NCBI GenBank assembly: GCA_021325575.1
Contig: JAJPGW010000002.1
Span: 1-64,000, forward strand
DNA length: 64,000 nucleotides
Direction of reading: 5' to 3'
Origin: Gammaproteobacteria bacterium
GTDB lineage: Bacteria; Pseudomonadota; Gammaproteobacteria; DSM-16500
The translations under genes were made by a program, and so were the position numbers. Below are positions 44,435 to 53,520 of this stretch, piece by piece (positions within the stretch are counted from its first letter, which is position 1; each line of letters begins with the position of its first letter). Under the pieces are notes generated by a model. It did not search any database and was not told where the DNA came from. It worked only from the letters and a program-made list of their open reading frames with translations.

Positions 44435-45655
44435 ATGAAAATTGCCATCATACAATTCCCAGGCTCCAACTGCGAACGTGAAACCATGCTCGCAGTCAAA
44501 CGTGCTGGCATGGTCCCTGAAGAATTTTTATGGAACCAATCCAAAGAAAAATTGGCTGATTACGATGGTTATATCATCGTCGGCGGTTTTTCGTATGAAG
44601 ATCGCGGACGTGCGGGCATTATTGCAGCGCTGGATCCTGTTATGAAAATCCTTGCCGAACAAAGCAATTTCGGCAAACCAATTCTAGGCATTTGCAACGG
44701 CGCCCAAATTTTAGTAGAAACCGGTTTAGTGCCTGGACTTGAAAACAACAAATTAGCCATGTCTCTCACAGACAATAAACGCATGCGTGATGGCGTAGTT
44801 TTAGGAACAGGCTATTACAATGATTGGGTGCACATGCGAGTTTCCGATCATTTTCAATATAATGCTTTCACTCGATTTTTAAAACCAACCGATATTTTAA
44901 AATTACCGGTCGCTCATGGCGAAGGTCGTTTTGTCATTCCGTCTGCGTTATTACATGAAATGCAGGAAAATGGCTTGAATGTGTTTCAATATTGCGATGA
45001 AAAAGGCCAAGTCATCGATCAGTTTCCAGTAAATCCAAATGGCTCAATCAATAACATCGCTGCCGTTTCTAATAAAGCTGGCAATGTGATGGCCATGATG
45101 CCCCACCCGGAACGCACTGAAACTTGCGATGCCATTTTTCAATCCATGCGCGAGTACATTGCAAAAGGGTATAAACAAAAAGTCCAGCCACTGAACTTTT
45201 ATCCGCGTGCCATTGAAATAAAAAATTACAAACCAGAAAACAACCAACTTTTGATTGATTTGATTATAACGGACAACCAAGCATTGACCATTGAAAATGC
45301 GTTGCAACATTCGGGCATTCCAGTTAAAGTCAATCGTCTGACACACTGGGAAATTGCCTGCGATTCACCTGAAATTTTTGAAAAAATCAAAAAGAGCGGT
45401 GTCTTATTTAATGATCGTAAAGAAAAAATCATTACCAACATTAAAAATGCAAAAAATTTCTTAGTACGCGCAAAAGAAGACATGATAGGCCAGCAAAAAT
45501 TACAAATGCTGACTCATCATTTTGGTGTTGATGGAGTTCATGCAATCAAGCACAGTATTGTGTGGCAAGTGCAAGGTGATGACAAAGCCATCAACGAAGT
45601 TATTAACTCACATATTTTATTTAATCCCTATGCCCATGACTGCTACCATTATTGA
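44435..45655 (+). CDS. purQ: PurQ-PurS fusion of FGAM synthase
   Basis: 406 residues in two parts. Residues 1-250 are PurQ, the glutamine amidotransferase: the nucleophile C87 in ILGICNGAQIL and the triad's H224 and E226 in MMPHPERTE. Residues 270-406 form two related alpha/beta units. The second (FGVDGVHAIKHSIVWQVQG then LFNPYAHDCYHY) has the PurS pattern (two strands, helix, NPxxxxY ending). The first (NQALTIENALQHSGIPVKVN ... LFNDRKEKI) is a more diverged copy. PurS normally is a separate 80-residue protein that acts as a dimer, so a fused pair would mimic the dimer. The GTG at 44417 is rejected because the ATG at 44435 has AGAGG 7 nt upstream. Confidence 0.85.
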   Translation: MKIAIIQFPGSNCERETMLAVKRAGMVPEEFLWNQSKEKLADYDGYIIVGGFSYEDRGRAGIIAALDPVMKILAEQSNFGKPILGICNGAQILVETGLVPGLENNKLAMSLTDNKRMRDGVVLGTGYYNDWVHMRVSDHFQYNAFTRFLKPTDILKLPVAHGEGRFVIPSALLHEMQENGLNVFQYCDEKGQVIDQFPVNPNGSINNIAAVSNKAGNVMAMMPHPERTETCDAIFQSMREYIAKGYKQKVQPLNFYPRAIEIKNYKPENNQLLIDLIITDNQALTIENALQHSGIPVKVNRLTHWEIACDSPEIFEKIKKSGVLFNDRKEKIITNIKNAKNFLVRAKEDMIGQQKLQMLTHHFGVDGVHAIKHSIVWQVQGDDKAINEVINSHILFNPYAHDCYHY

Positions 45656-46622
45656 AAATTACGCTGAAAAAATTCAGAAGGCCATTCCTTATTGCTTAAC
45701 CGAAACTGATTTTTCTTTCGGAAAAAAATATCGCGGCAAAGTTCGCGATACTTATGATTTAGGGGATCGCTTAATTTTAATTACGACTGACAGACAAAGT
45801 GCATTTGATCGCGTACTTGCATCAGTTCCTTACAAAGGCCAGGTTTTAAATTTGACAAGCGCTTGGTGGTTTGAAAAAACCGAACATATTATTCCAAATC
45901 ACGTGATTGCAATTCCCGATGCCAATGTCACAATCGCAAAAAAATGCACGGTTTTTCCAATTGAGTTTGTTGTAAGAGGTTACATCACTGGCACAACTTC
46001 CACTTCACTTTGGACTCAGTATAAAAATGGCGTAAGAAATTATTGTGGCAATGAATTACCCGAAGGTATGAAAAAAAATCAACGCCTCGCAAAACCAATG
46101 CTGACTCCAACAACGAAAGAAGAAAAACATGACAGACCGATCAGTCCAAAAGAAATCGTAGATGAAAAATGGATGAGTGCTGAAGATTGGAAAAAAGCAT
46201 CTGAAGCCGCCTTAAAATTATTTCAGTTTGGCGTAGAAACCGCCGCAAAACACGGCTTGATTTTAGTCGATACCAAATATGAATTAGGCAAAGATGCCGA
46301 TGGCAATATTGTTTTAATTGATGAAATTCACACACCGGATTCCAGTCGTTATTGGTTAGCCAATAATTACGAAGAACGTTTTCAAAATAATCAAGAACCC
46401 CAAAACATCGACAAAGAATTTTTACGTCTCTGGTTCAATGATAATTGCGATCCCTATAACGATAAAGTATTACCCGAAGCACCCGAAGAATTAATTGTCA
46501 CCTTGTCTTCGCGCTACATTCAGTTATACGAAATGATCACAGGAAATAAATTTGGTTTTCCAGAAAAATTAATGTCAATCAATGAGAGAATCAAAAAGAA
46601 TATTGCGGGTTATCTTGCCTAA
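45630..46622 (+). CDS. purC: SAICAR synthetase, long form
   Basis: About 330 residues, the long form (about 300 residues in yeast Ade1 and Legionella) rather than the 237-residue E. coli PurC. It joins CAIR and aspartate. Motifs are KKYRGKVRDTYDLGDRLILI (ATP-binding), SAFDRVLASVPYKGQVLN, PIEFVVRGYITGTTSTSLW and VDTKYELGKDADGNIVLIDE, plus HTPDSSRYW. Starts at 45630 or 45636 both overlap the purQ-purS stop by about 20 nt. There is no strong ribosome site, so coupling is likely. Confidence 0.95.
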   Translation: MPMTATIIENYAEKIQKAIPYCLTETDFSFGKKYRGKVRDTYDLGDRLILITTDRQSAFDRVLASVPYKGQVLNLTSAWWFEKTEHIIPNHVIAIPDANVTIAKKCTVFPIEFVVRGYITGTTSTSLWTQYKNGVRNYCGNELPEGMKKNQRLAKPMLTPTTKEEKHDRPISPKEIVDEKWMSAEDWKKASEAALKLFQFGVETAAKHGLILVDTKYELGKDADGNIVLIDEIHTPDSSRYWLANNYEERFQNNQEPQNIDKEFLRLWFNDNCDPYNDKVLPEAPEELIVTLSSRYIQLYEMITGNKFGFPEKLMSINERIKKNIAGYLA

Positions 46623-46636
46623 AAGGATAAAGCTAG

Positions 46637-46831
46637 TCAGTCAGGTGGTGCTTTAACAAATTTTTTAACGACTTTATTGGTCGTTGTATCAATAATTTCG
46701 CCATGCACATTGCCGAACTTACCTTCAGCTTGGGCAAGCATCCAGGTATAGAGGTCTTCCAAGTCATCTCCATATCCGCCTTCAATTTCATCTTTTTCAA
46801 GAAAAATTCTTGCCGTATATCGGTGTTTCAT
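46637..46831 (-). CDS. small acidic protein, unknown function
   Basis: About 64 residues: MKHRYTARIFLEKDEIEGGY then DDLEDLYTWMLAQAEGKFGN and VHGEIIDTTTNKVVKKF. It reads like a compact beta-alpha-beta domain with no membrane segment. GGGGGT stands 6-7 nt before the ATG at 46831. A GTG two codons earlier is possible. It is convergent with purC (14-nt gap) and divergent from purF. I do not recognise a family. Confidence 0.5.
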   Translation of the reverse strand: MKHRYTARIFLEKDEIEGGYGDDLEDLYTWMLAQAEGKFGNVHGEIIDTTTNKVVKKFVKAPPD

Positions 46832-47006
46832 ACACACCCCCTACCAACTTAGAGCCAGCTATTCATATTATTATAAATCCGTTAGGGGCTATCGATCAAA
46901 AATAAATAATGTACAAAATCAATATATTGTAAAAGTCCAGTTGTTTCTTGCCCCATTTCTCATAATTTTTGATACAATCCAGGGTTTTAAGGGGATGTCT
47001 TCTCGC

Positions 47007-48485
47007 ATGTGTGGCATCGTTGGAATCTACAGTCAGGGACCCGTTGCAGCCGAGCTGCACGACAGCCTCATTCATCTGCAGCACCGCGGGCAGGATGCGG
47101 CTGGCATTCTAACTTGTGACGAACGGTTTTATACCAAACATGGCTTAGGCCTGGTTCGCGAAATTTTTACTGTGGATGATGTCGTTAAACTGCATGGCAA
47201 TATTGGTATTGCTCACACGCGTTATCCGACGGCGGGCGGTTATAATCTCGCCGATGTTCAACCGCTTTGGATTGGTAGTCCGCGCGGCATAGCACTTGCT
47301 CACAATGGCAATCTAGTAAATTACAAAGAACTTGCCACAGAAATCACACAAAAAAAACATCGCCATCTGAATTCATCGATTGATTCGGAAGTGTTGTTGC
47401 ATCTTTTTGCAGATGGTTTGGATGATAAAAATTATGTGCAAGACGATGAAGAAGCTTTTTTTTCCATTGTTTGTGATGCAGTAAAAAATATTTTTACAAC
47501 GGCAACGGGTTCTTATTCTGCTGTGAGTGTAGTGATTGGCAAAGGACTGGTAGCATTTCGAGATCCGCATGGTATTCGCCCACTAGTTTTAGGTGAGCGC
47601 ACTAACAAAAATGGCAGCAAAGATTATATCGTCGCATCGGAAACCACGATGTTTTATGCATTAGGTTTTGAACCGAAGGGCGATATTCAAGCTGGCGAAG
47701 TTATTTTTGTGAATCGTTCTGGAAAATTATTCCGGAAAATCGTTCAGAAAAAACAATTTTCTCCCTGTATTTTTGAATACGTCTATTTCGCGCGTCCTGA
47801 TTCGACGCTGGATGCCGTGAGCGTTTATCGTTCTCGTTTGCGCATGGGACAAAATCTCGCAGGTCACTGGAAAGAAAAATATCCTGATATTTTGCCGGAT
47901 GTTGTAATTCCTGCGCCATTTACTTCAAATACAGCCGCGCTTTCTTTTGCGCATGAATTGGGTGTGCGCTATTCCGAAGGGCTTTATAAAAATCCGTTTA
48001 TCGGTCGCACGTTTATTATGCCGGATGGCCAACAGCGAAGTCGCAGTGTCCGTTATAAATTAACGCCGCAACGAACAGAAATTCAGGATAAAAAAGTATT
48101 GATTCTCGATGACAGTATTGTTCGTGGCACGACCAGTCGCGAAATTGTCAAAATGGTCCGCGAATTTGGCGCGAAGGAAATTTATTTTGCCTCAGCCTGT
48201 CCGCCGATTAAGCATCCTTGTTTTTATGGTGTTGATATTCCATCTCGCAAGGAATTAATTGCGGCACACGATACGCTTGAGCAAATTCGAGAATTTTTAG
48301 GTGTCGACAAACTGTTATATCAAAAAATTGATGATTTAGTTGAAGCCGTCACCCGTCGTGGTGATCATCACATCGAACGCCCTTGTATGGCTTGCATGGA
48401 TGGAGTGTATGTGACAGGCAATATTAATGAAAAAACCATTCAGGAATTAGAAAAACAGCGAGAAAAAGAAAGGAACGAGTTTTAA
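47007..48485 (+). CDS. purF: amidophosphoribosyltransferase
   Basis: About 492 residues. It catalyses the first step of purine synthesis, PRPP plus glutamine to phosphoribosylamine. The start is set at 47007 because the enzyme needs a Cys directly after the initiator Met (MCGIVGIYSQGP), exposed by removal of Met. Upstream ATGs (46941, 46995) would bury that Cys. AAGGGG is about 12 nt upstream. Motifs are LHLQHRGQDAAG as IHLQHRGQDAAGI, HNGNLVN, and the PRPP loop VLILDDSIVRGTTSREIV. A TACAAT (46973-46978) is a plausible -10. Confidence 0.96.
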   Translation: MCGIVGIYSQGPVAAELHDSLIHLQHRGQDAAGILTCDERFYTKHGLGLVREIFTVDDVVKLHGNIGIAHTRYPTAGGYNLADVQPLWIGSPRGIALAHNGNLVNYKELATEITQKKHRHLNSSIDSEVLLHLFADGLDDKNYVQDDEEAFFSIVCDAVKNIFTTATGSYSAVSVVIGKGLVAFRDPHGIRPLVLGERTNKNGSKDYIVASETTMFYALGFEPKGDIQAGEVIFVNRSGKLFRKIVQKKQFSPCIFEYVYFARPDSTLDAVSVYRSRLRMGQNLAGHWKEKYPDILPDVVIPAPFTSNTAALSFAHELGVRYSEGLYKNPFIGRTFIMPDGQQRSRSVRYKLTPQRTEIQDKKVLILDDSIVRGTTSREIVKMVREFGAKEIYFASACPPIKHPCFYGVDIPSRKELIAAHDTLEQIREFLGVDKLLYQKIDDLVEAVTRRGDHHIERPCMACMDGVYVTGNINEKTIQELEKQREKERNEF

Positions 48486-48525
48486 TGGAAGAGTGTCATC
48501 CCTAGCGCTCGACAGAATTTTCGAC

Positions 48526-48666
48526 GCAGTTTTCTTCTGCTTCGGGTCAGGTTGGGTTTGCTTCAGGAGGGATTGCGTTTCATGGATGAAATGCTTTAGT
48601 ACATGGACGTACGCTCCCCGAGCGAGTGAAGCAAACCCAACCTGACCCGAAGCAGAAGAAAACTGC
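48526..48666. repeat. 40-bp perfect inverted repeat with 61-bp core
   Basis: The left arm begins GCAGTTTTCTTCTGCTTCGG and ends at 48565. The right arm 48627-48666 is its exact complement. The core contains two small imperfect hairpins (TTTCATGGATGAAA and GTACATGGACGTAC). It lies in the 210-bp purF-purD gap, where I see no reading frame. No target duplication is seen. Confidence 0.9.
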
Positions 48667-48695
48667 TAATAAACTTTCCCAAAGGATACTGAAAC

Positions 48696-50018
48696 ATGAA
48701 CATCCTAATCATCGGCTCAGGCGCCCGCGAACACGCAATCGCAAAAGCTTTGCATCGTTCCCCACAAGCTCCGAAAATTTTTTGCTGCGGCACGTCCAAA
48801 AATCCCGGCATCAAGCCCTTAACAGAAAATTACTGGGTCGGAGACATTGGCAGGATTGACGAAGTAAGGACCAAAGCCAAAGAATGGAACATCAATATCG
48901 CAATCATAGGCCCCGAAGCACCGCTCGAAAAAGGGTTGGCAGATGTGCTCTGGCAAAATTCCATTCCAACTATTGGTCCCAAACAAAAACTCGCACAACT
49001 CGAAAGCAGCAAATCGTTCACTCGCGATCTTTTAACAAAATATAAAATTAACGCTTCACCACTTTATGGTGTATTTGATGATTTATTGTTAGCAAAACGC
49101 TTCATCACCGATTTAGGCGAAAATAATTATGTCATCAAAGCGGATGGCCTTATGAGTGGCAAAGGCGTGAAAGTAGCGGGAGATCATTTACATTCTTTTG
49201 AGGAAGCATTTCAATTTTGTAGTGAAATTTTGGCTCATCAAAGCAAAATTGTCATTGAAGAAAAACTCATTGGCCAGGAATTTTCGCTACTTTGTTTTTG
49301 CGATGGCAATAGTCTTATTCCTATGCCATTAGTGCAAGACCACAAACGCGCATTTGTGAATGACGAAGGCCCAAACACCGGTGGCATGGGCAGTTATTCT
49401 GATCGCGATCATTCTCTGCCATTTTTAACAGAAAAAGATTTACATGAAGCAACGCGCATTAATGAAGCCGTACTCGATGCGCTTACTTTCGAATTTCGTG
49501 AACCTTACATTGGTATTTTATATGGTAGTTTCATTGCAACCAAAAATGGTGTGCGTCTAATCGAATATAACGCACGATTTGGCGATCCAGAAGCTTTAAA
49601 TGTTTTATCCATTTTAGAATCGGATTTTCTTGCTATTTGTGAAGCCATGGTGATGGGGCGCTTATCGAGAAATTTAGTATCATTCGAAAATTTCGCAACC
49701 GTCTGTAAATATGCTGTACCAAACGGTTATCCCGATCATCCAGAAAAAAACTTTGAAATTGATATTTCCGCCGTTCACAACAAAAATAATCTCTATTTTG
49801 GCGCAGTCGATGAACGCAATGGAAAATTATACGCGACGGGTTCGCGCACTATCGCCGTCGTAGGGATAGCCGATACGATTATGGATGCAGAACAAATCGC
49901 AGAAACTGAAATACAGCGAATTAAAGGACAATTATTTCATCGAAAAGATATTGGAACAAATGAGCTAATTAAAAAACGAATTCAACATATGCAGGATTTG
50001 CGAGCATGCAACGTCTAG
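48696..50018 (+). CDS. purD: phosphoribosylamine-glycine ligase (GAR synthetase)
   Basis: 440 residues, standard ATP-grasp enzyme joining phosphoribosylamine and glycine. Motifs are MNILIIGSGAREHAIAKAL, IIGPEAPLEKGLAD, VIKADGLMSGKGV (ATP-binding), NTGGMGSYS, IGILYGSFIATKNGVRLIEY and NARFGDPEALNVL. AAAGGA lies 9 nt before the ATG. Its last bases overlap the start of purN. Confidence 0.96.
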   Translation: MNILIIGSGAREHAIAKALHRSPQAPKIFCCGTSKNPGIKPLTENYWVGDIGRIDEVRTKAKEWNINIAIIGPEAPLEKGLADVLWQNSIPTIGPKQKLAQLESSKSFTRDLLTKYKINASPLYGVFDDLLLAKRFITDLGENNYVIKADGLMSGKGVKVAGDHLHSFEEAFQFCSEILAHQSKIVIEEKLIGQEFSLLCFCDGNSLIPMPLVQDHKRAFVNDEGPNTGGMGSYSDRDHSLPFLTEKDLHEATRINEAVLDALTFEFREPYIGILYGSFIATKNGVRLIEYNARFGDPEALNVLSILESDFLAICEAMVMGRLSRNLVSFENFATVCKYAVPNGYPDHPEKNFEIDISAVHNKNNLYFGAVDERNGKLYATGSRTIAVVGIADTIMDAEQIAETEIQRIKGQLFHRKDIGTNELIKKRIQHMQDLRACNV

Positions 50019-50572
50019 CCATTTTAGGGTCAACCCGCGGCACGGTAATGCTGGATTTGATTCATGCCATTCAAACCAAAAAATTAAATGCAGGCATTGA
50101 AATCGTGATTAGCAATAAAAACGATGCGCTCATCCTGGAAAAAGCCCGCGACCATCATTTACCCACTGAATTTGTTGATCCGAAGTTATTTTCAAAGGAA
50201 GATTATGATCATAAAATTTCTGAAATTCTACATCAATTTCAAATTGATACGATCGTATTGATTGGTTTCATGCGAATTTTATCGAATGCATTTATTAATG
50301 AATGGCGTAATAAAATTATTAATGTGCATCCTTCATTATTACCCGATTTTGCAGGTATGATGGATAAAACGGTCCATGAATCTGTGATACAATCCGGCAA
50401 AACAGAGACCGGCTGTACGGTCCATTACGTGACTGAAAAGATCGATGCGGGCCCCATCCTGATTCAAAAAAAATGTCAGGTATTGCCAAATGATACTATC
50501 GAAACCCTAAAAAATCGCGTCCAAAAACTAGAAGGAGAGGCGCTAATTGAAGCAATCCAGTTGATGAAATAA
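50006..50572 (+). CDS. purN: phosphoribosylglycinamide formyltransferase
   Basis: 188 residues, slightly short for PurN (about 200-212). It transfers formyl from 10-formyl-THF to GAR. The catalytic Asn, His and Asp are in INVHPSLLP and TEKIDAGPIL. The N-terminal Rossmann-like strand is MQRLAILGSTRGTVML, less typical than the usual GNGSN motif. It overlaps the purD stop by 13 nt and is followed 12 nt later by an effector-like gene. Confidence 0.94.
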   Translation: MQRLAILGSTRGTVMLDLIHAIQTKKLNAGIEIVISNKNDALILEKARDHHLPTEFVDPKLFSKEDYDHKISEILHQFQIDTIVLIGFMRILSNAFINEWRNKIINVHPSLLPDFAGMMDKTVHESVIQSGKTETGCTVHYVTEKIDAGPILIQKKCQVLPNDTIETLKNRVQKLEGEALIEAIQLMK

Positions 50573-50584
50573 ATGAGGTGAAAG

Positions 50585-51868
50585 ATGCAAGCGAATGCCG
50601 TTGTTAAAATGCCAGGATTACTGGATCTTAGACGATTCAAAAAGGTTCATATCGCACTTGATATTGATAGAACCACATTGGATCCTGATTCAACAAGACC
50701 TGATCTTTTATATGAAGTTTTAGTCGCATTGCTAATTATTCATAAACAAGATTTTAACGGCGAAATTTTTATTAATACCCATCGAGGGTCTTCTAATTTT
50801 GTGCGATGGCTACGCGAACCGGATGCACTCAAAATGCTCTCGCATCTTTCTGATGAGAAGAAAAAGCAATATCATACTCACCGCGTCGTTCAGAATGTTT
50901 CAAAGTTTTTTGATGACCGTCCTGTACATCCGATTGTTTTAGAATCTTATACAAAAAAATCAATAGCCGAAGCAAAAGCCGATTTTGAAAAACTGAAAGA
51001 AGTCGAAATGAAATTCGACAGCACTGAACAATTACCCGAAGAGCCACAAGAACTGCACGCGGCTTATGCTAATAAAGTTTGGCAATATTTATTAATGGCA
51101 AGACATCTATTTCCAAATGAAACCGAATCCAATACTGAAGCTGAAACGGAGGCTAAAGTTGAACCCGAAGAATTGTTATTAGTCTTTGATGATGTAGAAG
51201 AATATTGTAATGGCGCAAGATTCATCAGTAAATTGCCGATCTGGCCCCGTAAACTGGCTGTACATTCCTGTCACGTCACTATCCTGGACAATTCACTTTA
51301 TTATCATTTTGAAGTTCAGGACTCAGAGTTTAGTATTTTTCGAGGTGCTCAAATTAAAATTCCGGATTTATTAAAACACTTACCTTCCGAAGAAAAAGAG
51401 TTGGCCGCGCGATTACAAGAAATGCATCGCACAGACCAATATAATCAAAGAAGAGCGCTTATGAGACAAGAACTGGCAATCCAAAAACGCCAGATGGAGC
51501 TGCGGGAACAACAGCTTCAAAGAGATGCGCTTGATTTATCTCAGGCCGAAAAAAAACTAGAACAATTAAGTTTGCAGCAACAAAAGGAAGCGCAGCAAGC
51601 AGATGAAATGTTAACTGCAGTCGCTGAAAGACTGCAAACATCAAATGTGGTTCAAGTGGACGATCTTGTATGTGCTGCTGCACCGGTACCGAAACAATCA
51701 TCTGATGCCAAAGAAGCAGCAAATCCCCAAATGCCGACCAATCCAACGCTTACTTTGGGGGAAGCAACGGTTGCAGCATTGCATAAAGGTTCTGTATTTA
51801 CTAAACCTTTATCAAAAAGTAGTAGCCAGCTGAATCAAGAATCAGTCAATCTTTTTGTTATACAGTAG
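50585..51868 (+). CDS. candidate effector with HAD-like core and coiled coil
   Basis: 427 residues, no signal peptide. HAD-type motifs: ALDIDRTTLD (D26, D28, T30; motif I), FINTHRGS (62-69; motif II), and LLVFDDVEEYC (D202, D203; motif IV). The product of 29325-31799 shares the pattern. Residues 270-350 form a Gln/Glu/Leu-rich coiled coil (LREQQLQRDALDLSQAEKKL). The C-terminus is polar and serine-rich. GAGGTGAAAG precedes the ATG. It lies between purN and purH, 12 and 18 nt from them, so it must be transcribed with purine genes. The role is unknown. The effector label is an inference from its style and its match with the other HAD-like protein. Confidence 0.55.
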   Translation: MQANAVVKMPGLLDLRRFKKVHIALDIDRTTLDPDSTRPDLLYEVLVALLIIHKQDFNGEIFINTHRGSSNFVRWLREPDALKMLSHLSDEKKKQYHTHRVVQNVSKFFDDRPVHPIVLESYTKKSIAEAKADFEKLKEVEMKFDSTEQLPEEPQELHAAYANKVWQYLLMARHLFPNETESNTEAETEAKVEPEELLLVFDDVEEYCNGARFISKLPIWPRKLAVHSCHVTILDNSLYYHFEVQDSEFSIFRGAQIKIPDLLKHLPSEEKELAARLQEMHRTDQYNQRRALMRQELAIQKRQMELREQQLQRDALDLSQAEKKLEQLSLQQQKEAQQADEMLTAVAERLQTSNVVQVDDLVCAAAPVPKQSSDAKEAANPQMPTNPTLTLGEATVAALHKGSVFTKPLSKSSSQLNQESVNLFVIQ

Positions 51869-51886
51869 AAAAACAGGAGCCAGATC

Positions 51887-53455
51887 GTGAAAGAGTTTTA
51901 TAACGTACGCCGAGCACTAATTTCCGTTTCAGACAAAAAGGGAATTGTTGAGTTTTCTCGTGCTCTCGCTGAATTAAAAGTCGAAATTGTTTCAACCGGC
52001 GGTACTAGCCAACTGTTACGTGAAGCGAATATTCCCGTTCGTGAAGTGTCAGAAGTCACCAATTTTCCTGAAATTATGGATGGCCGAGTGAAAACATTGC
52101 ATCCTAAAATTCACGGTGGAATTTTAGGAAAACGTGATACCCATTCGAGCATTGCAGAGCAACATGGTATTCATTGGTTTGATTTGGTTGTAGTCAATTT
52201 ATATCCGTTTGCAAAAACTATTGCGAATCCAGCAGCAACGTTTGATGATGCGATTGAAAATATCGACATTGGTGGTCCTACCATGATTCGTTCTGCCGCC
52301 AAAAATATGGATTGGGTGGGTGTAGTAGTTGATCCCAATGATTACGGAATGATTTTAGATGAAATTCATTTGATAAAAGGCTTAAGTTTTGAAACCAGAA
52401 AAAAATTAGCAACCAAAGCCTTCGAGCATACGGCTCAGTATGATGCGATTATTTGTCAATATTTACAGAAAATGCATTTGGAACAACTTCAAAAAGCTGA
52501 GTTATCGAAATTATTTCCTGAAAATATCAAATTAGAGTTACAAAAATCGCTTGATCTTCGATACGGCGAAAATCCACATCAAAAGGCCGCAGCTTATCAG
52601 TTTACTAATGAAAAAAGCGGCATTCTTTCCGCTAAACAACATCAAGGCAAACAATTATCCTACAATAACATTGCTGATGCGGATGCCGCCTTAACCTGCG
52701 TTCAAGAATTTTCAGAACCCGCCTGCGTGATTGTGAAACATGCAAATCCCTGTGGTGCTGCAACAGGAAAAACGATCGATGAAGCCTTCGAGCGCGCTTA
52801 TAACGCCGATGCGCAATCTGCATTTGGCGGTATTATTGCACTCAATCAACCGTGCACTAAAAAAATCGCTGATTTTTTATCAACGATTTTTGTCGAAGTA
52901 TTAATTGCGCCAGCTTTTGAAAACGGTGCTCTTGAAATTTTTTCCAAAAAAGAAAATTTACGCATACTTGAGTCAAATCAATTGTTGAATGCCGAATCCA
53001 AAGACACTGAATTTAAATTCATAAATGGCGGTCTTTTAGTTCAAACCCACGATAATAAAAATTTAACCGCCAATGATTTAAAAGTCGTAACCCAATTAAA
53101 ACCCACACCAAAAGAACTCGAGTCCCTGCTTTTCGCCTGGCGCGTACTAAAACACATTAAATCCAACGCCATCTTAATTGCAAAAGACAACGCAACTGTC
53201 GGCATCGGTGCCGGCCAAGTCTCCAGAATCGACGCCGTCGATATCGCCCTCAAAAAATCCGCCAATCTTGAAAATACCGTCCTCGCATCTGACGCCTTTT
53301 TCCCTTTCAGAGACAGCATAGATCGTCTAGCCAATACCGGTATCAAAGCAATCATTCAACCCGGCGGCTCAGTACGAGATGAAGAAGTCATTAAAGCCTG
53401 TAACGAACAGGGTATCGCTATGGTTTTTACCGGCATACGCTGCTTTAAGCATTGA
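51887..53455 (+). CDS. purH: bifunctional AICAR transformylase / IMP cyclohydrolase
   Basis: 522 residues, standard. The N-terminal IMP cyclohydrolase (MGS-like) domain starts [20 protein letters not shown] with [16 protein letters not shown] and [20 protein letters not shown]. The C-terminal transformylase carries [37 protein letters not shown] and [20 protein letters not shown]. It completes IMP synthesis. AGGAG stands before the start. The stop lies within the -35 of the next promoter. Confidence 0.97.
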   Translation: MKEFYNVRRALISVSDKKGIVEFSRALAELKVEIVSTGGTSQLLREANIPVREVSEVTNFPEIMDGRVKTLHPKIHGGILGKRDTHSSIAEQHGIHWFDLVVVNLYPFAKTIANPAATFDDAIENIDIGGPTMIRSAAKNMDWVGVVVDPNDYGMILDEIHLIKGLSFETRKKLATKAFEHTAQYDAIICQYLQKMHLEQLQKAELSKLFPENIKLELQKSLDLRYGENPHQKAAAYQFTNEKSGILSAKQHQGKQLSYNNIADADAALTCVQEFSEPACVIVKHANPCGAATGKTIDEAFERAYNADAQSAFGGIIALNQPCTKKIADFLSTIFVEVLIAPAFENGALEIFSKKENLRILESNQLLNAESKDTEFKFINGGLLVQTHDNKNLTANDLKVVTQLKPTPKELESLLFAWRVLKHIKSNAILIAKDNATVGIGAGQVSRIDAVDIALKKSANLENTVLASDAFFPFRDSIDRLANTGIKAIIQPGGSVRDEEVIKACNEQGIAMVFTGIRCFKH

Positions 53456-53479
53456 TCTCTGTTAATCAAAAGATATAAT
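53452..53479 (+). promoter_or_regulatory. sigma70-type promoter of the Asp-box gene
   Basis: TTGATC (53452-53457, overlapping the purH stop), 16 nt, TATAAT (53474-53479), 41 nt before the ATG at 53521. It gives the secreted-protein gene its own transcription inside the purine cluster. Confidence 0.6.
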
Positions 53480-53520
53480 TAACTATCAAAATAGTACAAA
53501 ACGAGATTTAGGGTTATAAG

